Assembly (NCBI GenBank): GCA_934177545.1
Contig: CAKPPI010000049.1
Location: forward strand, 1 to 5,506
Source of the DNA: an uncultured Bacilli bacterium
GTDB lineage: Bacteria > Bacillota_I > Bacilli_A > RF39 > UBA660
Direction of reading: 5' to 3'
Length of the DNA stretch: 5,506 bases
Positions 1 through 5,130 of the stretch are shown here, in pieces. The translations under genes were made by a program, and so were the position numbers. The number at the start of each line of letters is the position of its first letter. The first letter of the stretch is position 1. The notes beneath the pieces were generated by a model. That model worked only from the letters and a program-made list of their open reading frames with translations, was not told the origin of the DNA and did not search any database.

Positions 1-39
1 CTTACGTATTTATTGTACAATACTTTTCTTAAAATTAAA

Positions 40-73
40 AGACTATTAACAAAAAATTATTTGTCAACAGTCT
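40..73 (-). terminator. Imperfect 14-bp hairpin that pairs fully only as minus-strand RNA
   Basis: Arms 40-53 and 60-73 enclose a 6-nt loop. Read as + RNA the stem has two A-C mismatches (45:68 and 48:65). Read as - RNA both become G-U wobbles and all 14 pairs form. On the minus strand the 3' arm is followed by UUUAAUUUU, a weak terminator-like tail. No minus-strand gene to its right is visible that would need a terminator here, so its role (antisense transcription stop, small RNA, or structure at the end of the upstream gene) is open. Confidence 0.35.
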
Positions 74-103
74 GAAGCTTCCTTTAAAGAAGCTTTTTCT
101 TTT
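74..103 (+). terminator. Rho-independent terminator of the gene to the left of the window
   Basis: AAGCTTC (75-81) and GAAGCTT (89-95) form a perfect 7-bp stem, with a possible G-U closing pair 74:96, around a 7-nt loop. A T-rich tail follows (TTTTT, C, TTTT up to 103). It lies before the promoter of the 158 gene, so it should end transcription entering from the left and insulate the paralog operon. Confidence 0.7.
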
Positions 104-130
104 GATATTTATATTAGCTTATGTTATAGT
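102..130 (+). promoter_or_regulatory. Sigma-A-type extended -10 promoter of the paralog operon
   Basis: The -35 TTGATA (102-107) and -10 TATAGT (125-130) are separated by exactly 17 bp, and a TG at 122-123 one base before the hexamer makes it an extended -10. This is the best promoter in the window. Transcription should start near 137, giving a leader of about 20 nt before the ATG at 158. Nothing operator-like is obvious apart from the -35 overlapping the end of the upstream terminator's T tail. Confidence 0.7.
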
Positions 131-157
131 AATACAAAAAGAAAGGAATTTATAAGT

Positions 158-760
158 ATGGAAACATTAAAATATAGTGATAAAACTCCAATAAAAGAAG
201 GAGATTATTTTATAGCATTAATGAGTGATGATTATGACCGATATAACCCACTAGTCAAATTAAAGTTAGATACTGAAAGTAAGACTATTGAACTTAGAGA
301 GATTGTATTAGAAAAGAGTTATAGCACAGAAATTTGCAATAATGGAGCATTACCAATAATATTTAGATACATGGGAAATGATGAAGTATTTGAATTAATA
401 ACAGAAAGAAAAATACCTATAATGTATAATGATGACGAGTTTGATAAATTTAATATTTTTGAAAATAATAGTGAGTATAGAAAAGTGATTAATAATCTAG
501 TTACCTTTTATCCAAATCATATTAGTCTTCAAAAATTAAGTGCTAAGTTGAAAACTATATATTTTGAGTTAGTTAAAGAACATGGTGAAGAATTAAAGCA
601 AGAACTTGATAAACATTTTGAAGAAACAAAAACTGATTTTAATGAAAATTATAATGAAATAGTTAATGAACTTTTTTACCCAATAGCAGCAGTTGATAAC
701 ATGATGTTTGATTTAGATAAAAAATTAGAAGATAAAACAAAAATTAAAGTTAAGAAATAA
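158..760 (+). CDS. Unrecognised charged cytoplasmic protein, first of a tandem paralog pair
   Basis: This encodes a 200-residue protein with no signal peptide or membrane segment, so it is probably cytoplasmic. I do not recognise the family. The ATG is supported by AAAGGAA (142-148), with GGA ending 10 nt upstream, and by a strong promoter at 102-130. Residues ~1-90 look beta-rich and begin with a PIKEGDYF block shared with the next gene as PVKEGEFF. Residues ~103-200 look mainly helical and strongly charged, with the block EHGEELKQEL at 141-150, a DNMMFDLDKK block at 180-189 and a basic KIKVKK tail. Its C-terminal 71 residues (130-200) match residues 134-204 of the neighbour at 35 of 71 positions without gaps. 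The two genes are 78 bp apart with no clear internal promoter or terminator, so they are probably co-transcribed. It is a real gene by RBS, promoter and paralog conservation, but its function is unknown. Confidence 0.88.
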   Translation: METLKYSDKTPIKEGDYFIALMSDDYDRYNPLVKLKLDTESKTIELREIVLEKSYSTEICNNGALPIIFRYMGNDEVFELITERKIPIMYNDDEFDKFNIFENNSEYRKVINNLVTFYPNHISLQKLSAKLKTIYFELVKEHGEELKQELDKHFEETKTDFNENYNEIVNELFYPIAAVDNMMFDLDKKLEDKTKIKVKK

Positions 761-824
761 TTAATTTAAAAGTCCTTTCAAAAGTCAAAAAACAGTTTTC
801 AAAAAAATTAGTAAAATAAAGATT

Positions 825-831
825 AAAGGAG
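825..831 (+). promoter_or_regulatory. Strong Shine-Dalgarno of the second paralog
   Basis: AAAGGAG lies 7 nt before the ATG at 839, a better match and better spacing than the AAAGGAA of the first paralog. If the two are translated from one mRNA, the second protein may be made in larger amount. A TAAAAT at 812-817 resembles a -10 box but has no acceptable -35, so I do not call a separate promoter. Confidence 0.7.
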
Positions 832-838
832 AAATATA

Positions 839-1462
839 ATGGAAAAATATAAAACAAGTATGCATATGCCAGTAAAAGAAGGAGAATTTTTTGCAACAAT
901 TATAGGCCAATATGAATGTAGTTCTAATCAGTTAATTAATTTAAAAATTAACGAAAAATATAGAGAATTAACCACAAGCACAGTTACATTTAAAAAAGAT
1001 TATGCTACTGAACTTGCTAGTAAAAGAAAAGGATTAGGAATTTTGTTTATATTCAAATATTTAGGAGATAACAAAGCGATTGATATTTTAACCAAAAGAG
1101 AAGTAATCATGAATGAAGGAAAGATATCAAAATTTGATACTAGTATTTTTGAAAACAGTGAAGAATATAAAAGAATTGCTGATAATTTAACAATGCTATC
1201 AATAAACCACCATGATTTTATATACAAATTAGATGATAATATTAAACTTGAATATGCCGAATTAATTAGGGAACACGGATCAGTATTAAAAGAAGAACTT
1301 GAAACAAAATTTGTAGAAAATGATAAAGAGTTTAAAGAAAAATATCAAAATATAGTTGCTAATGATATTTATGACATTGCATCAGCAGATAATATGTTAT
1401 TCAATTTTGATAAAAAAATGGAAGCAAAAGAAAAAGTAAAAGTTAAAAAACTTGACCATTAA
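839..1462 (+). CDS. Unrecognised charged cytoplasmic protein, second of the tandem paralog pair
   Basis: This is a 207-residue paralog of the protein encoded just upstream, again without signal peptide or membrane segment, and not recognised. Shared blocks include PVKEGEFF near the N-terminus (11-18), IFKYLGDN (71-78; the partner has IFRYMGND), IFEN (103-106), ELIREHG (141-147), the DNML-F--DKK block at 184-193 and KVKVKK at 199-204. The conserved C-terminal half is predicted helical and alternates acidic and basic runs, suggesting a protein-protein interaction or coiled region. The N-terminal half is more diverged. The ATG follows a strong AAAGGAG with 7-nt spacing. It probably shares the promoter at 102-130 and ends at the terminator at 1612-1639. 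The pair arose by an old duplication, since nucleotide identity has largely decayed while the protein pattern persists, which argues that both copies are under selection. No domain supports a specific function. Confidence 0.88.
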   Translation: MEKYKTSMHMPVKEGEFFATIIGQYECSSNQLINLKINEKYRELTTSTVTFKKDYATELASKRKGLGILFIFKYLGDNKAIDILTKREVIMNEGKISKFDTSIFENSEEYKRIADNLTMLSINHHDFIYKLDDNIKLEYAELIREHGSVLKEELETKFVENDKEFKEKYQNIVANDIYDIASADNMLFNFDKKMEAKEKVKVKKLDH

Positions 1463-1611
1463 ATAATACATCTATAGAATATGTAACAAAACGATAGAAG
1501 AATTTTAGACAAAAAAATGATTATGAAGAAAATAGTCAGAAAAGAAACTTATACTATAGTAACAGTTAAAAATACAATGTAAGATTTAGTCTAGCAAGTC
1601 AAAAGTTAAGC

Positions 1612-1640
1612 AAAAAAACTCTACAATAAGAGTTTTTTTC
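1612..1640. terminator. Bidirectional Rho-independent terminator
   Basis: AAAAAAACTCT (1612-1622) pairs perfectly over 11 bp with AGAGTTTTTTT (1629-1639) around a 6-nt loop. Either strand gives a stem ending in seven U residues, so it can stop the + strand paralog operon (150 nt after its stop codon) and the - strand ATPase transcript (about 140 nt after its stop). It is the strongest terminator in the window. Confidence 0.85.
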
Positions 1641-1660
1641 TATGTTAAAATATAGAAGCA

Positions 1661-1730
1661 ACCAAAAATTTATTGCAAAAACAACTCGAGTTCTCTCATA
1701 AAATTATCTCAAGTTAATAAAATTGCATTT
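1661..1730 (+). repeat. Possible degenerate inverted counterpart of the ATPase upstream repeats
   Basis: CTCAAGTTAATAAAAT (1708-1723) matches the complement of 3068-3083 at 14 of 16 positions. TTATTGCAA (1670-1678) is the exact complement of 3092-3100. The order of the two elements is mirrored on either side of the ATPase gene. CTCGAGTT (1685-1692) and CTCAAGTT (1708-1715) lie exactly 23 bp apart, the period of the upstream array. All matches are in AT-rich sequence and were found by eye, so chance similarity remains possible. Confidence 0.3.
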
Positions 1731-1755
1731 TACTGAAAAACTCCAAATGGTAAGA

Positions 1756-1782
1756 ATTAAAAGATAATATTATTCTTTTAAT
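1756..1782 (-). repeat. 9-bp AT-rich inverted repeat spanning the ATPase stop codon
   Basis: ATTAAAAGA (1756-1764) and TCTTTTAAT (1774-1782) form a perfect 9-bp inverted repeat with a 9-nt loop covering the TAA stop of the ATPase gene. No U run follows on either strand, so it is more likely a weak 3'-end structure than a terminator. Confidence 0.4.
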
Positions 1783-3010
1783 CTTTTAAACAACCTATCG
1801 GTACAACTAAAACATCATTTTCTGTTACATAAGCCATATCAGTTCCTGTAATTATCATTAATAAACTAGGCTTTACTTTAATATCATCACTTTCATCTAT
1901 TAATTTCTTTAATTGTAATAAATGATTTTCCCCTTCACTAATTCTAGAACCACTAAGTTTAATTTCTACCAAAGCATAAGTGCCATCTTCAAAATGAATA
2001 ATGTTATCACATTCTAAATCATATCTATCCCGATAATGACTAAGTGTTCCACCAATTTTACTAGCATAGATACTTAAATCACGATTTACTAAGTTTTCAA
2101 ATAATAGTCCAAATGTATTTATATCAAGCATAAGTTCTTTTTTAGAATACCCCAAGGCTGCTACTGCTAATGAAGGATCAACAAAACTCTTTTTAGGGGC
2201 TGTCCTAATTGATGTTTTACTTCTAATATTTGGATTCCAAGCCTCTATATCTTCTATTATATAAAGTCTTTTTAGTACCTTTAAATAATTAATTATTGTA
2301 GTATACATAGCACTATCAGAATCTATTGTAGATACTTGTCTAGCATAAGATCTTAAAATTGTTCTTGCTAATTGTGAATTTCTTTTTACCCCATCTACTT
2401 TTGATATGTCAGAATTACATAAAACATCAAGATAATTTTTTGCTATTTGTAAAGCATTGTTTTCAGATAAATTTATAGCATTAGGCCAACCACCTCTACA
2501 TAATACAAAAGCTATCTTTTCGTAATCTAAATCAGTTTTAATTCCATCTATATCTCTTTTTCCATTTTTTAAATCTAATAGTGATATTTTTCCATTAGAG
2601 TCTTTTGATTCAAATAAAGACATGGGTTTCATATTTACAATAGCAAACCTTCCTACTCCGCTATGTAGCGTATCATCATCAACTGGTGTAGCTGATCCAG
2701 TTAAAATATATTGATTAGTTAATCCACTATTATCCACAGAATATCTTACTGCATTCCATAACTTTGGAGCAATTTGCCATTCATCTATTAGTCTTGGTTT
2801 TTCTCCTTCTAATAGTAAGGATGGTTTAGTATTAGCTAATTCTATATAATTATCTTGTAAATCTGGATTTTGCATTTCAAGAATACTTTTAGCCATTTGT
2901 TTAGCACTAGTTGTTTTTCCACACCACTTTGGTCCTTTGATTTGAACAGCTCCTACTATTGATGGTTTTTCTTTAATTTCATCATCTACTACACGATTTA
3001 AATATATCAT
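1778..3010 (-). CDS. AAA-family ATPase with DUF4143 and PD-(D/E)xK-like C-terminus
   Basis: This 410-residue protein belongs to the widespread AAA_14/DUF4143 family of bacterial and archaeal ATPases, whose cellular role is not established. The N-terminal ATPase domain shows Walker A GPKWCGKT (26-33), Walker B LIDE (74-77), a sensor-1 strand YILTGSAT (101-108) and GVGR (118-121), which is suited to an arginine-finger or sensor role. The middle region (about 160-300) has the GGWP motif (173-176) typical of DUF4143, followed by a helical, winged-helix-like segment. The C-terminal part (about 300-375) carries E305, D335 and VEIK (348-351) before a helix, the arrangement of a PD-(D/E)xK nuclease-like fold; whether it cuts is unknown. 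Length is normal for the family and all motifs are intact. The ATG follows AGAGGAAA with AGGA 6 nt upstream. It is a single-gene unit opposed to the + strand paralogs, with 23-bp repeats in its promoter region. No partner gene is adjacent. Confidence 0.9.
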   Translation of the reverse strand: MIYLNRVVDDEIKEKPSIVGAVQIKGPKWCGKTTSAKQMAKSILEMQNPDLQDNYIELANTKPSLLLEGEKPRLIDEWQIAPKLWNAVRYSVDNSGLTNQYILTGSATPVDDDTLHSGVGRFAIVNMKPMSLFESKDSNGKISLLDLKNGKRDIDGIKTDLDYEKIAFVLCRGGWPNAINLSENNALQIAKNYLDVLCNSDISKVDGVKRNSQLARTILRSYARQVSTIDSDSAMYTTIINYLKVLKRLYIIEDIEAWNPNIRSKTSIRTAPKKSFVDPSLAVAALGYSKKELMLDINTFGLLFENLVNRDLSIYASKIGGTLSHYRDRYDLECDNIIHFEDGTYALVEIKLSGSRISEGENHLLQLKKLIDESDDIKVKPSLLMIITGTDMAYVTENDVLVVPIGCLKD

Positions 3011-3029
3011 AGTATTTCCTCTCAGCTAG

Positions 3030-3058
3030 ATTATAATTAACATATTTTTTTAGTGATT
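3030..3058 (-). promoter_or_regulatory. Candidate ATPase promoter with good -10 and poor -35
   Basis: On the minus strand a perfect TATAAT occupies 3035-3030, 19 nt before the ATG. At 17-bp spacing the -35 position (3058-3053) reads AATCAC, a poor match. RNA would start near 3023, at the GAGAGGAAA ribosome binding site. A good -10 with a poor -35 next to an array of direct repeats (3071-3139) suggests an activator-dependent or otherwise regulated promoter. Confidence 0.45.
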
Positions 3059-3070
3059 AGCAATTTCATT

Positions 3071-3139
3071 TTAATAATTTGAGGCATTTTGTTGCAATAA
3101 TTTGGGGTATTTTGTTTTAATAATTTGGGATAAATCACT
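3071..3139. repeat. Three 23-bp direct repeats upstream of the ATPase gene
   Basis: Units 3071-3093, 3094-3116 and 3117-3139 abut exactly. The shared core is AATAATTTGRGG (units 1 and 2) or AATAATTTGGGA (unit 3). Units 1 and 2 agree at 19 of 23 positions, including a common ATTTTGTT end; unit 3 agrees with unit 2 at 15 of 23 and has a diverged right half. On the ATPase coding strand the core reads CCCCAAATTATT. The array is bracketed by AGTGATT (3052-3058) and its complement AATCACT (3133-3139), and AGCAATTT occurs on both sides (3059-3066 and 3145-3152). The unit length is not a multiple of 3 and the repeats are not coding. They sit just upstream of the predicted promoter, so tandem regulator binding sites are the simplest reading; ends of a mobile cassette are an alternative. 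Confidence 0.75.
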
Positions 3140-3151
3140 TATCAAGCAATT

Positions 3152-3201
3152 TTTTTGTACTGCAATACAAAAACTTTCTTTTCTTATATAATTTTTGTAT
3201 T
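3152..3201 (-). repeat. Three-arm complementary structure after the deacetylase stop codon
   Basis: AATACAAAAA (3164-3173) is the perfect 10-bp complement of TTTTTGTATT (3192-3201). Part of the same arm, TACAAAAA (3166-3173), is also the complement of TTTTTGTA (3152-3159) with a 6-nt loop. The middle arm can therefore pair with either neighbour, giving two mutually exclusive hairpins, starting 2 nt after the deacetylase TAG. Neither is followed by a clear U run in the minus direction, so termination here is plausible but not shown. The same region is upstream of the ATPase gene. Confidence 0.45.
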
Positions 3202-3203
3202 AT

Positions 3204-4439
3204 CTAAGATAATAAATTTTTTAAGTAATTAAGACTAGTATTCTTATAAATAACATATCTTGGAATTAAATAAGGATTAGTATCTTTAGTAACCATCTTA
3301 TTGCCACCTATAAAAGCTAGTTTAAAACCTGCTTTCTTAACTTGTTCTATAGCATAATCATTATATTCATAAAAAGGATAACAAAAAGCTTCTGTATTAT
3401 TAAGAGTTTCTCTACTATTCTTTAAATCAGCTTGAACTAAATCTTCACTTAAACATCTAATACCACCACCTTGTCCACCACTACAAACTCCATTAGTATG
3501 CATATCATGTGTATGACTGGCAAGTTCTAGGTAAAGTGATGAAAATGTTTCTTTAGGATACCAAGATGATACTAAAAACAAAGTAGCATTAACTTTATAT
3601 TTTTCTAAGAAAGGAATAAACTTCTCTGCCCTTGCCCCATCATCAATAGTAAGTAGTATAGACTTCTTAGGTAATCTAATCTCACCATTTATAAACTGTC
3701 CTAACTCTTTAGTAGTTAAAGTAAATACTTTATTAAGAGAAAGATAAGCAAACTCTTCATTAATTTGACTTTCAGGATGACATATCATTTCATTACATTC
3801 TTCCCCTTCTAAATAAATAAAATGATAATTTAATACTGGTACCTTATCTGCTATTTCCATATTATCTTCTAACTCACTACTAGACTCTACTCTATCTTTT
3901 TTAATAAATACTAATCTATCAAATAATACTACGCCGTAAGAATCAGATAGATCCTCTAATACCTGTAATTTAATACTATCTTTTAAATTAAATAGTTCTT
4001 TATTATTACTATCATAGAAAGAGCTATTTTCTTTTATAGTAATTTCCATTGGAAAATAAATATAGTTTAAATATCTAGTATCAATACTATTACTACTTTC
4101 TATAAAATCAGTATAATATAGATAATAATTACTATTCTTTACTTTATAATATCCATCTAACTTATCATTATTATCAAGATAAAACATTACATCTTTTAAT
4201 ACTTTACCACTTTTATAATATTTATTATTTTCTAATCTATATAAATTAGTATCTTTATTAGTAATTACTTTCTCATGATATGCTTCTTTAATTTTTTTCT
4301 TAAGAATATTTTCTTCTAAAGCCTTTTCTTTTGCTAATTTATTTTGTTTTTCCATATCAAGTCTATTCTGATATAAATATCCTATCAGTAACAAACTTAT
4401 TCCTAGTATCAACGTACTACCAACAATTATTTTTTTCAT
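3204..4439 (-). CDS. Membrane-anchored CE4 polysaccharide deacetylase (NodB domain)
   Basis: A metal-dependent de-N-acetylase of the CE4/NodB family, predicted to act outside the membrane on an N-acetylated glycan. The 411-residue protein starts MKKIIVG, with one membrane helix (about 4-23), a charged helical stalk (about 28-57), then two beta-rich, possibly SH3-like segments (about 60-113 and 135-186). The NodB domain (about 200-400) carries NYHF (204-207), TIDDG (264-268; D266 likely base, D267 metal ligand), SHTHDMH (308-314; H309 and H314 likely metal ligands), CYPF (353-356) and PRY (393-395). The five-residue histidine spacing resembles PgaB-type poly-N-acetylglucosamine deacetylases rather than the usual H-x3-H, but the true substrate is unknown. 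Two cysteine pairs (215/220 and 319/329) sit in family-atypical loops and could form disulfides. I place the start at 4439: AGGAG lies 8 nt upstream, whereas an in-frame ATG at 4460 has no RBS and overlaps the -10 box. It is divergent from the DedA gene. Confidence 0.88.
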   Translation of the reverse strand: MKKIIVGSTLILGISLLLIGYLYQNRLDMEKQNKLAKEKALEENILKKKIKEAYHEKVITNKDTNLYRLENNKYYKSGKVLKDVMFYLDNNDKLDGYYKVKNSNYYLYYTDFIESSNSIDTRYLNYIYFPMEITIKENSSFYDSNNKELFNLKDSIKLQVLEDLSDSYGVVLFDRLVFIKKDRVESSSELEDNMEIADKVPVLNYHFIYLEGEECNEMICHPESQINEEFAYLSLNKVFTLTTKELGQFINGEIRLPKKSILLTIDDGARAEKFIPFLEKYKVNATLFLVSSWYPKETFSSLYLELASHTHDMHTNGVCSGGQGGGIRCLSEDLVQADLKNSRETLNNTEAFCYPFYEYNDYAIEQVKKAGFKLAFIGGNKMVTKDTNPYLIPRYVIYKNTSLNYLKNLLS

Positions 4440-4446
4440 ATCAATT

Positions 4447-4452
4447 TCTCCT
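4447..4452 (-). promoter_or_regulatory. Shine-Dalgarno that sets the deacetylase start at 4439
   Basis: On the minus strand AGGAGA (4452-4447) lies 7-8 nt before the ATG at 4439. It falls inside what would be codons of a longer protein starting at 4460, which itself has no Shine-Dalgarno. This favours the 411-residue product over a 418-residue one and puts the hydrophobic helix directly behind an MKK start, as expected for a signal anchor. Confidence 0.8.
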
Positions 4453-4458
4453 ATTTTC

Positions 4459-4487
4459 ATTATATAAAGAACTAGTTATAAAGACAA
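4459..4487 (-). promoter_or_regulatory. Deacetylase promoter
   Basis: On the minus strand the -35 TTGTCT (4487-4482) and the -10 TATAAT (4464-4459) are 17 bp apart. The transcript should begin near 4452, at the Shine-Dalgarno, giving a leader of about 13 nt. A second, weaker promoter may lie upstream: TTGTCT (4504-4499), 17 bp, TTATAA (4481-4476). Confidence 0.65.
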
Positions 4488-4506
4488 TAATTTTTAATAG
4501 ACAATA
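4482..4506. repeat. 8-bp direct repeat AGACAATA in the divergent promoter region
   Basis: AGACAATA occurs at 4482-4489 and 4499-4506, start to start 17 bp. Each copy contains TTGTCT on the minus strand, and the downstream one is the -35 of the main deacetylase promoter. The pair could be duplicated -35 elements of tandem promoters or a two-site operator affecting both divergent genes. Confidence 0.45.
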
Positions 4507-4517
4507 TTTTATTCTCA

Positions 4518-4537
4518 TATAATTAAAAAAGAGGTGA
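4518..4537 (+). promoter_or_regulatory. DedA -10 box and Shine-Dalgarno
   Basis: TATAAT (4518-4523) lies 19 nt before the GTG at 4543. The -35 at normal spacing (TTAATA or TAATAG around 4494-4500) is poor; TAGACA at 4498-4503 is a good hexamer but only 14 bp away. GAGGTGA (4531-4537) is a strong ribosome binding site 5 nt before the GTG and decides this non-ATG start. Confidence 0.5.
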
Positions 4538-4542
4538 GATAA

Positions 4543-5130
4543 GTGGAAGGATATGTTACTTTTCTAATGACTAACTTTGGTTATTTTGGTATGTTTCTTG
4601 GAATGGTTTTAGAAGCAGTTATTATAATTATACCTAGTGAAGTGATACTAGCAACAGGAGGAATACTAGCAGGAAGAGGTATATTTTCTTTTTGGATGGC
4701 CTTTCTAGTAGGATTAGTTGGTAGTGTCTTTTGTGCTATTATTATTTATTTAATTGGATACTTTGGGGGAAGAATATTTGTAAAGAAGTATGGTAAATTT
4801 TTCTTTATGAAAGAAGAAGACATAGAAAAATGTGATATTTGGTTTGAGAAATATGGTCTCTTAGCAGCTTTTCTAGCTAGAAACTTTCCGATCGTTAGAA
4901 CACTTATCTCTCTACCAATGGGTATTAGTAAAGTTAATTTTCCAAGATTTGTTTTATTTACCACTCTAGGCTCCATTCCTTGGACCTTTGCCTTTGTCTA
5001 TGTTGGTTATGCCTTAGGTAACAACTGGATAGTATTAAATAATTTTGTAAAGAAATTAAAGCTTCCTATCATGATTCTACTTATTCTTCTACTTATAAAT
5101 TATCTATTCAAAAAACTGAAGAAAGCTTAG
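4543..5130 (+). CDS. DedA-family (VTT/SNARE-associated) membrane protein
   Basis: A 195-residue integral membrane protein of the DedA superfamily. Members act in membrane homeostasis, and some translocate undecaprenyl phosphate or phospholipids; which applies here is not shown. Hydrophobic stretches lie at about 15-44, 48-76, 104-112, 136-158 and 174-188, separated by a charged cytosolic-type loop (80-103). Family landmarks are E24 and PSE (31-33) in the first half, GYFGG (72-76), then the signature block with RNFPIVRT (113-120), PMGISK (125-130), GSIPW (143-147) and G155. R113 and R119, six apart, correspond in spacing to the essential arginine pair known from E. coli YqjA/YghB. Length is normal. 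It starts at GTG behind GAGGTGA. The stop overlaps that of the convergent surface-protein gene by 4 bp. Divergent pairing with an extracytoplasmic deacetylase fits a shared envelope role, by inference. Confidence 0.92.
   Translation: MEGYVTFLMTNFGYFGMFLGMVLEAVIIIIPSEVILATGGILAGRGIFSFWMAFLVGLVGSVFCAIIIYLIGYFGGRIFVKKYGKFFFMKEEDIEKCDIWFEKYGLLAAFLARNFPIVRTLISLPMGISKVNFPRFVLFTTLGSIPWTFAFVYVGYALGNNWIVLNNFVKKLKLPIMILLILLLINYLFKKLKKA

Larger units (their letters stand above)
1463..1777. other. Gene-free stretch between the paralog operon and the ATPase gene
   Basis: This 315-bp AT-rich stretch has no convincing gene. A 22-codon reading frame (1517-1582, +) lacks a ribosome binding site. At 1548-1565 there is an 18-nt segment matching the -10 region of the first paralog's promoter (118-135) at 14 of 18 positions, but without a -35, so it may be a decayed duplicate. 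A strong bidirectional terminator lies at 1612-1639. Segments at about 1661-1730 resemble the 23-bp repeats upstream of the ATPase gene in inverted orientation. A perfect 10-bp palindrome, AACTCGAGTT, lies at 1683-1692. Confidence 0.6.

Noticed and set aside
11..22. 12-bp palindrome TATTGTACAATA
   Set aside because: A single short palindrome at the window edge with no visible promoter or partner site; too little context to call an operator.
1000..1227. Minus-strand 75-codon frame opposite the second paralog
   Set aside because: It lies wholly inside a well-supported gene, has no ribosome binding site and its product is low-complexity hydrophobic sequence of the kind produced by complementing AT-rich coding DNA.
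158..1462. Toxin-antitoxin pair
   Set aside because: The two proteins are paralogs of similar size with no toxin or DNA-binding motif, unlike a toxin with its antitoxin.
1517..1582. 22-codon + strand reading frame and nearby TATAGT (1555-1560)
   Set aside because: There is no ribosome binding site and no -35 at proper spacing; the similarity to the promoter at 118-135 may be a decayed duplicate or chance.
1683..1692. 10-bp palindrome AACTCGAGTT
   Set aside because: An isolated short palindrome between convergent genes, with no sign of function beyond its overlap with the possible degenerate repeat.
3071..3139. CRISPR array
   Set aside because: The 23-bp units abut with no spacers, only three copies exist, and no cas gene is present.
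4440..4460. Upstream ATG at 4460 as the deacetylase start
   Set aside because: It has no Shine-Dalgarno, its first bases are part of the -10 hexamer TATAAT, and the AGGAG serving the ATG at 4439 lies within the extension.
4331..4522. Plus-strand 63-codon frame across the deacetylase 5' end
   Set aside because: It is antisense to the signal anchor and promoter of the deacetylase, without its own promoter or ribosome binding site.
4746..4976. Minus-strand 76-codon frame inside the DedA gene
   Set aside because: It is opposite a conserved membrane-protein gene and has no translation signals or recognisable domain.
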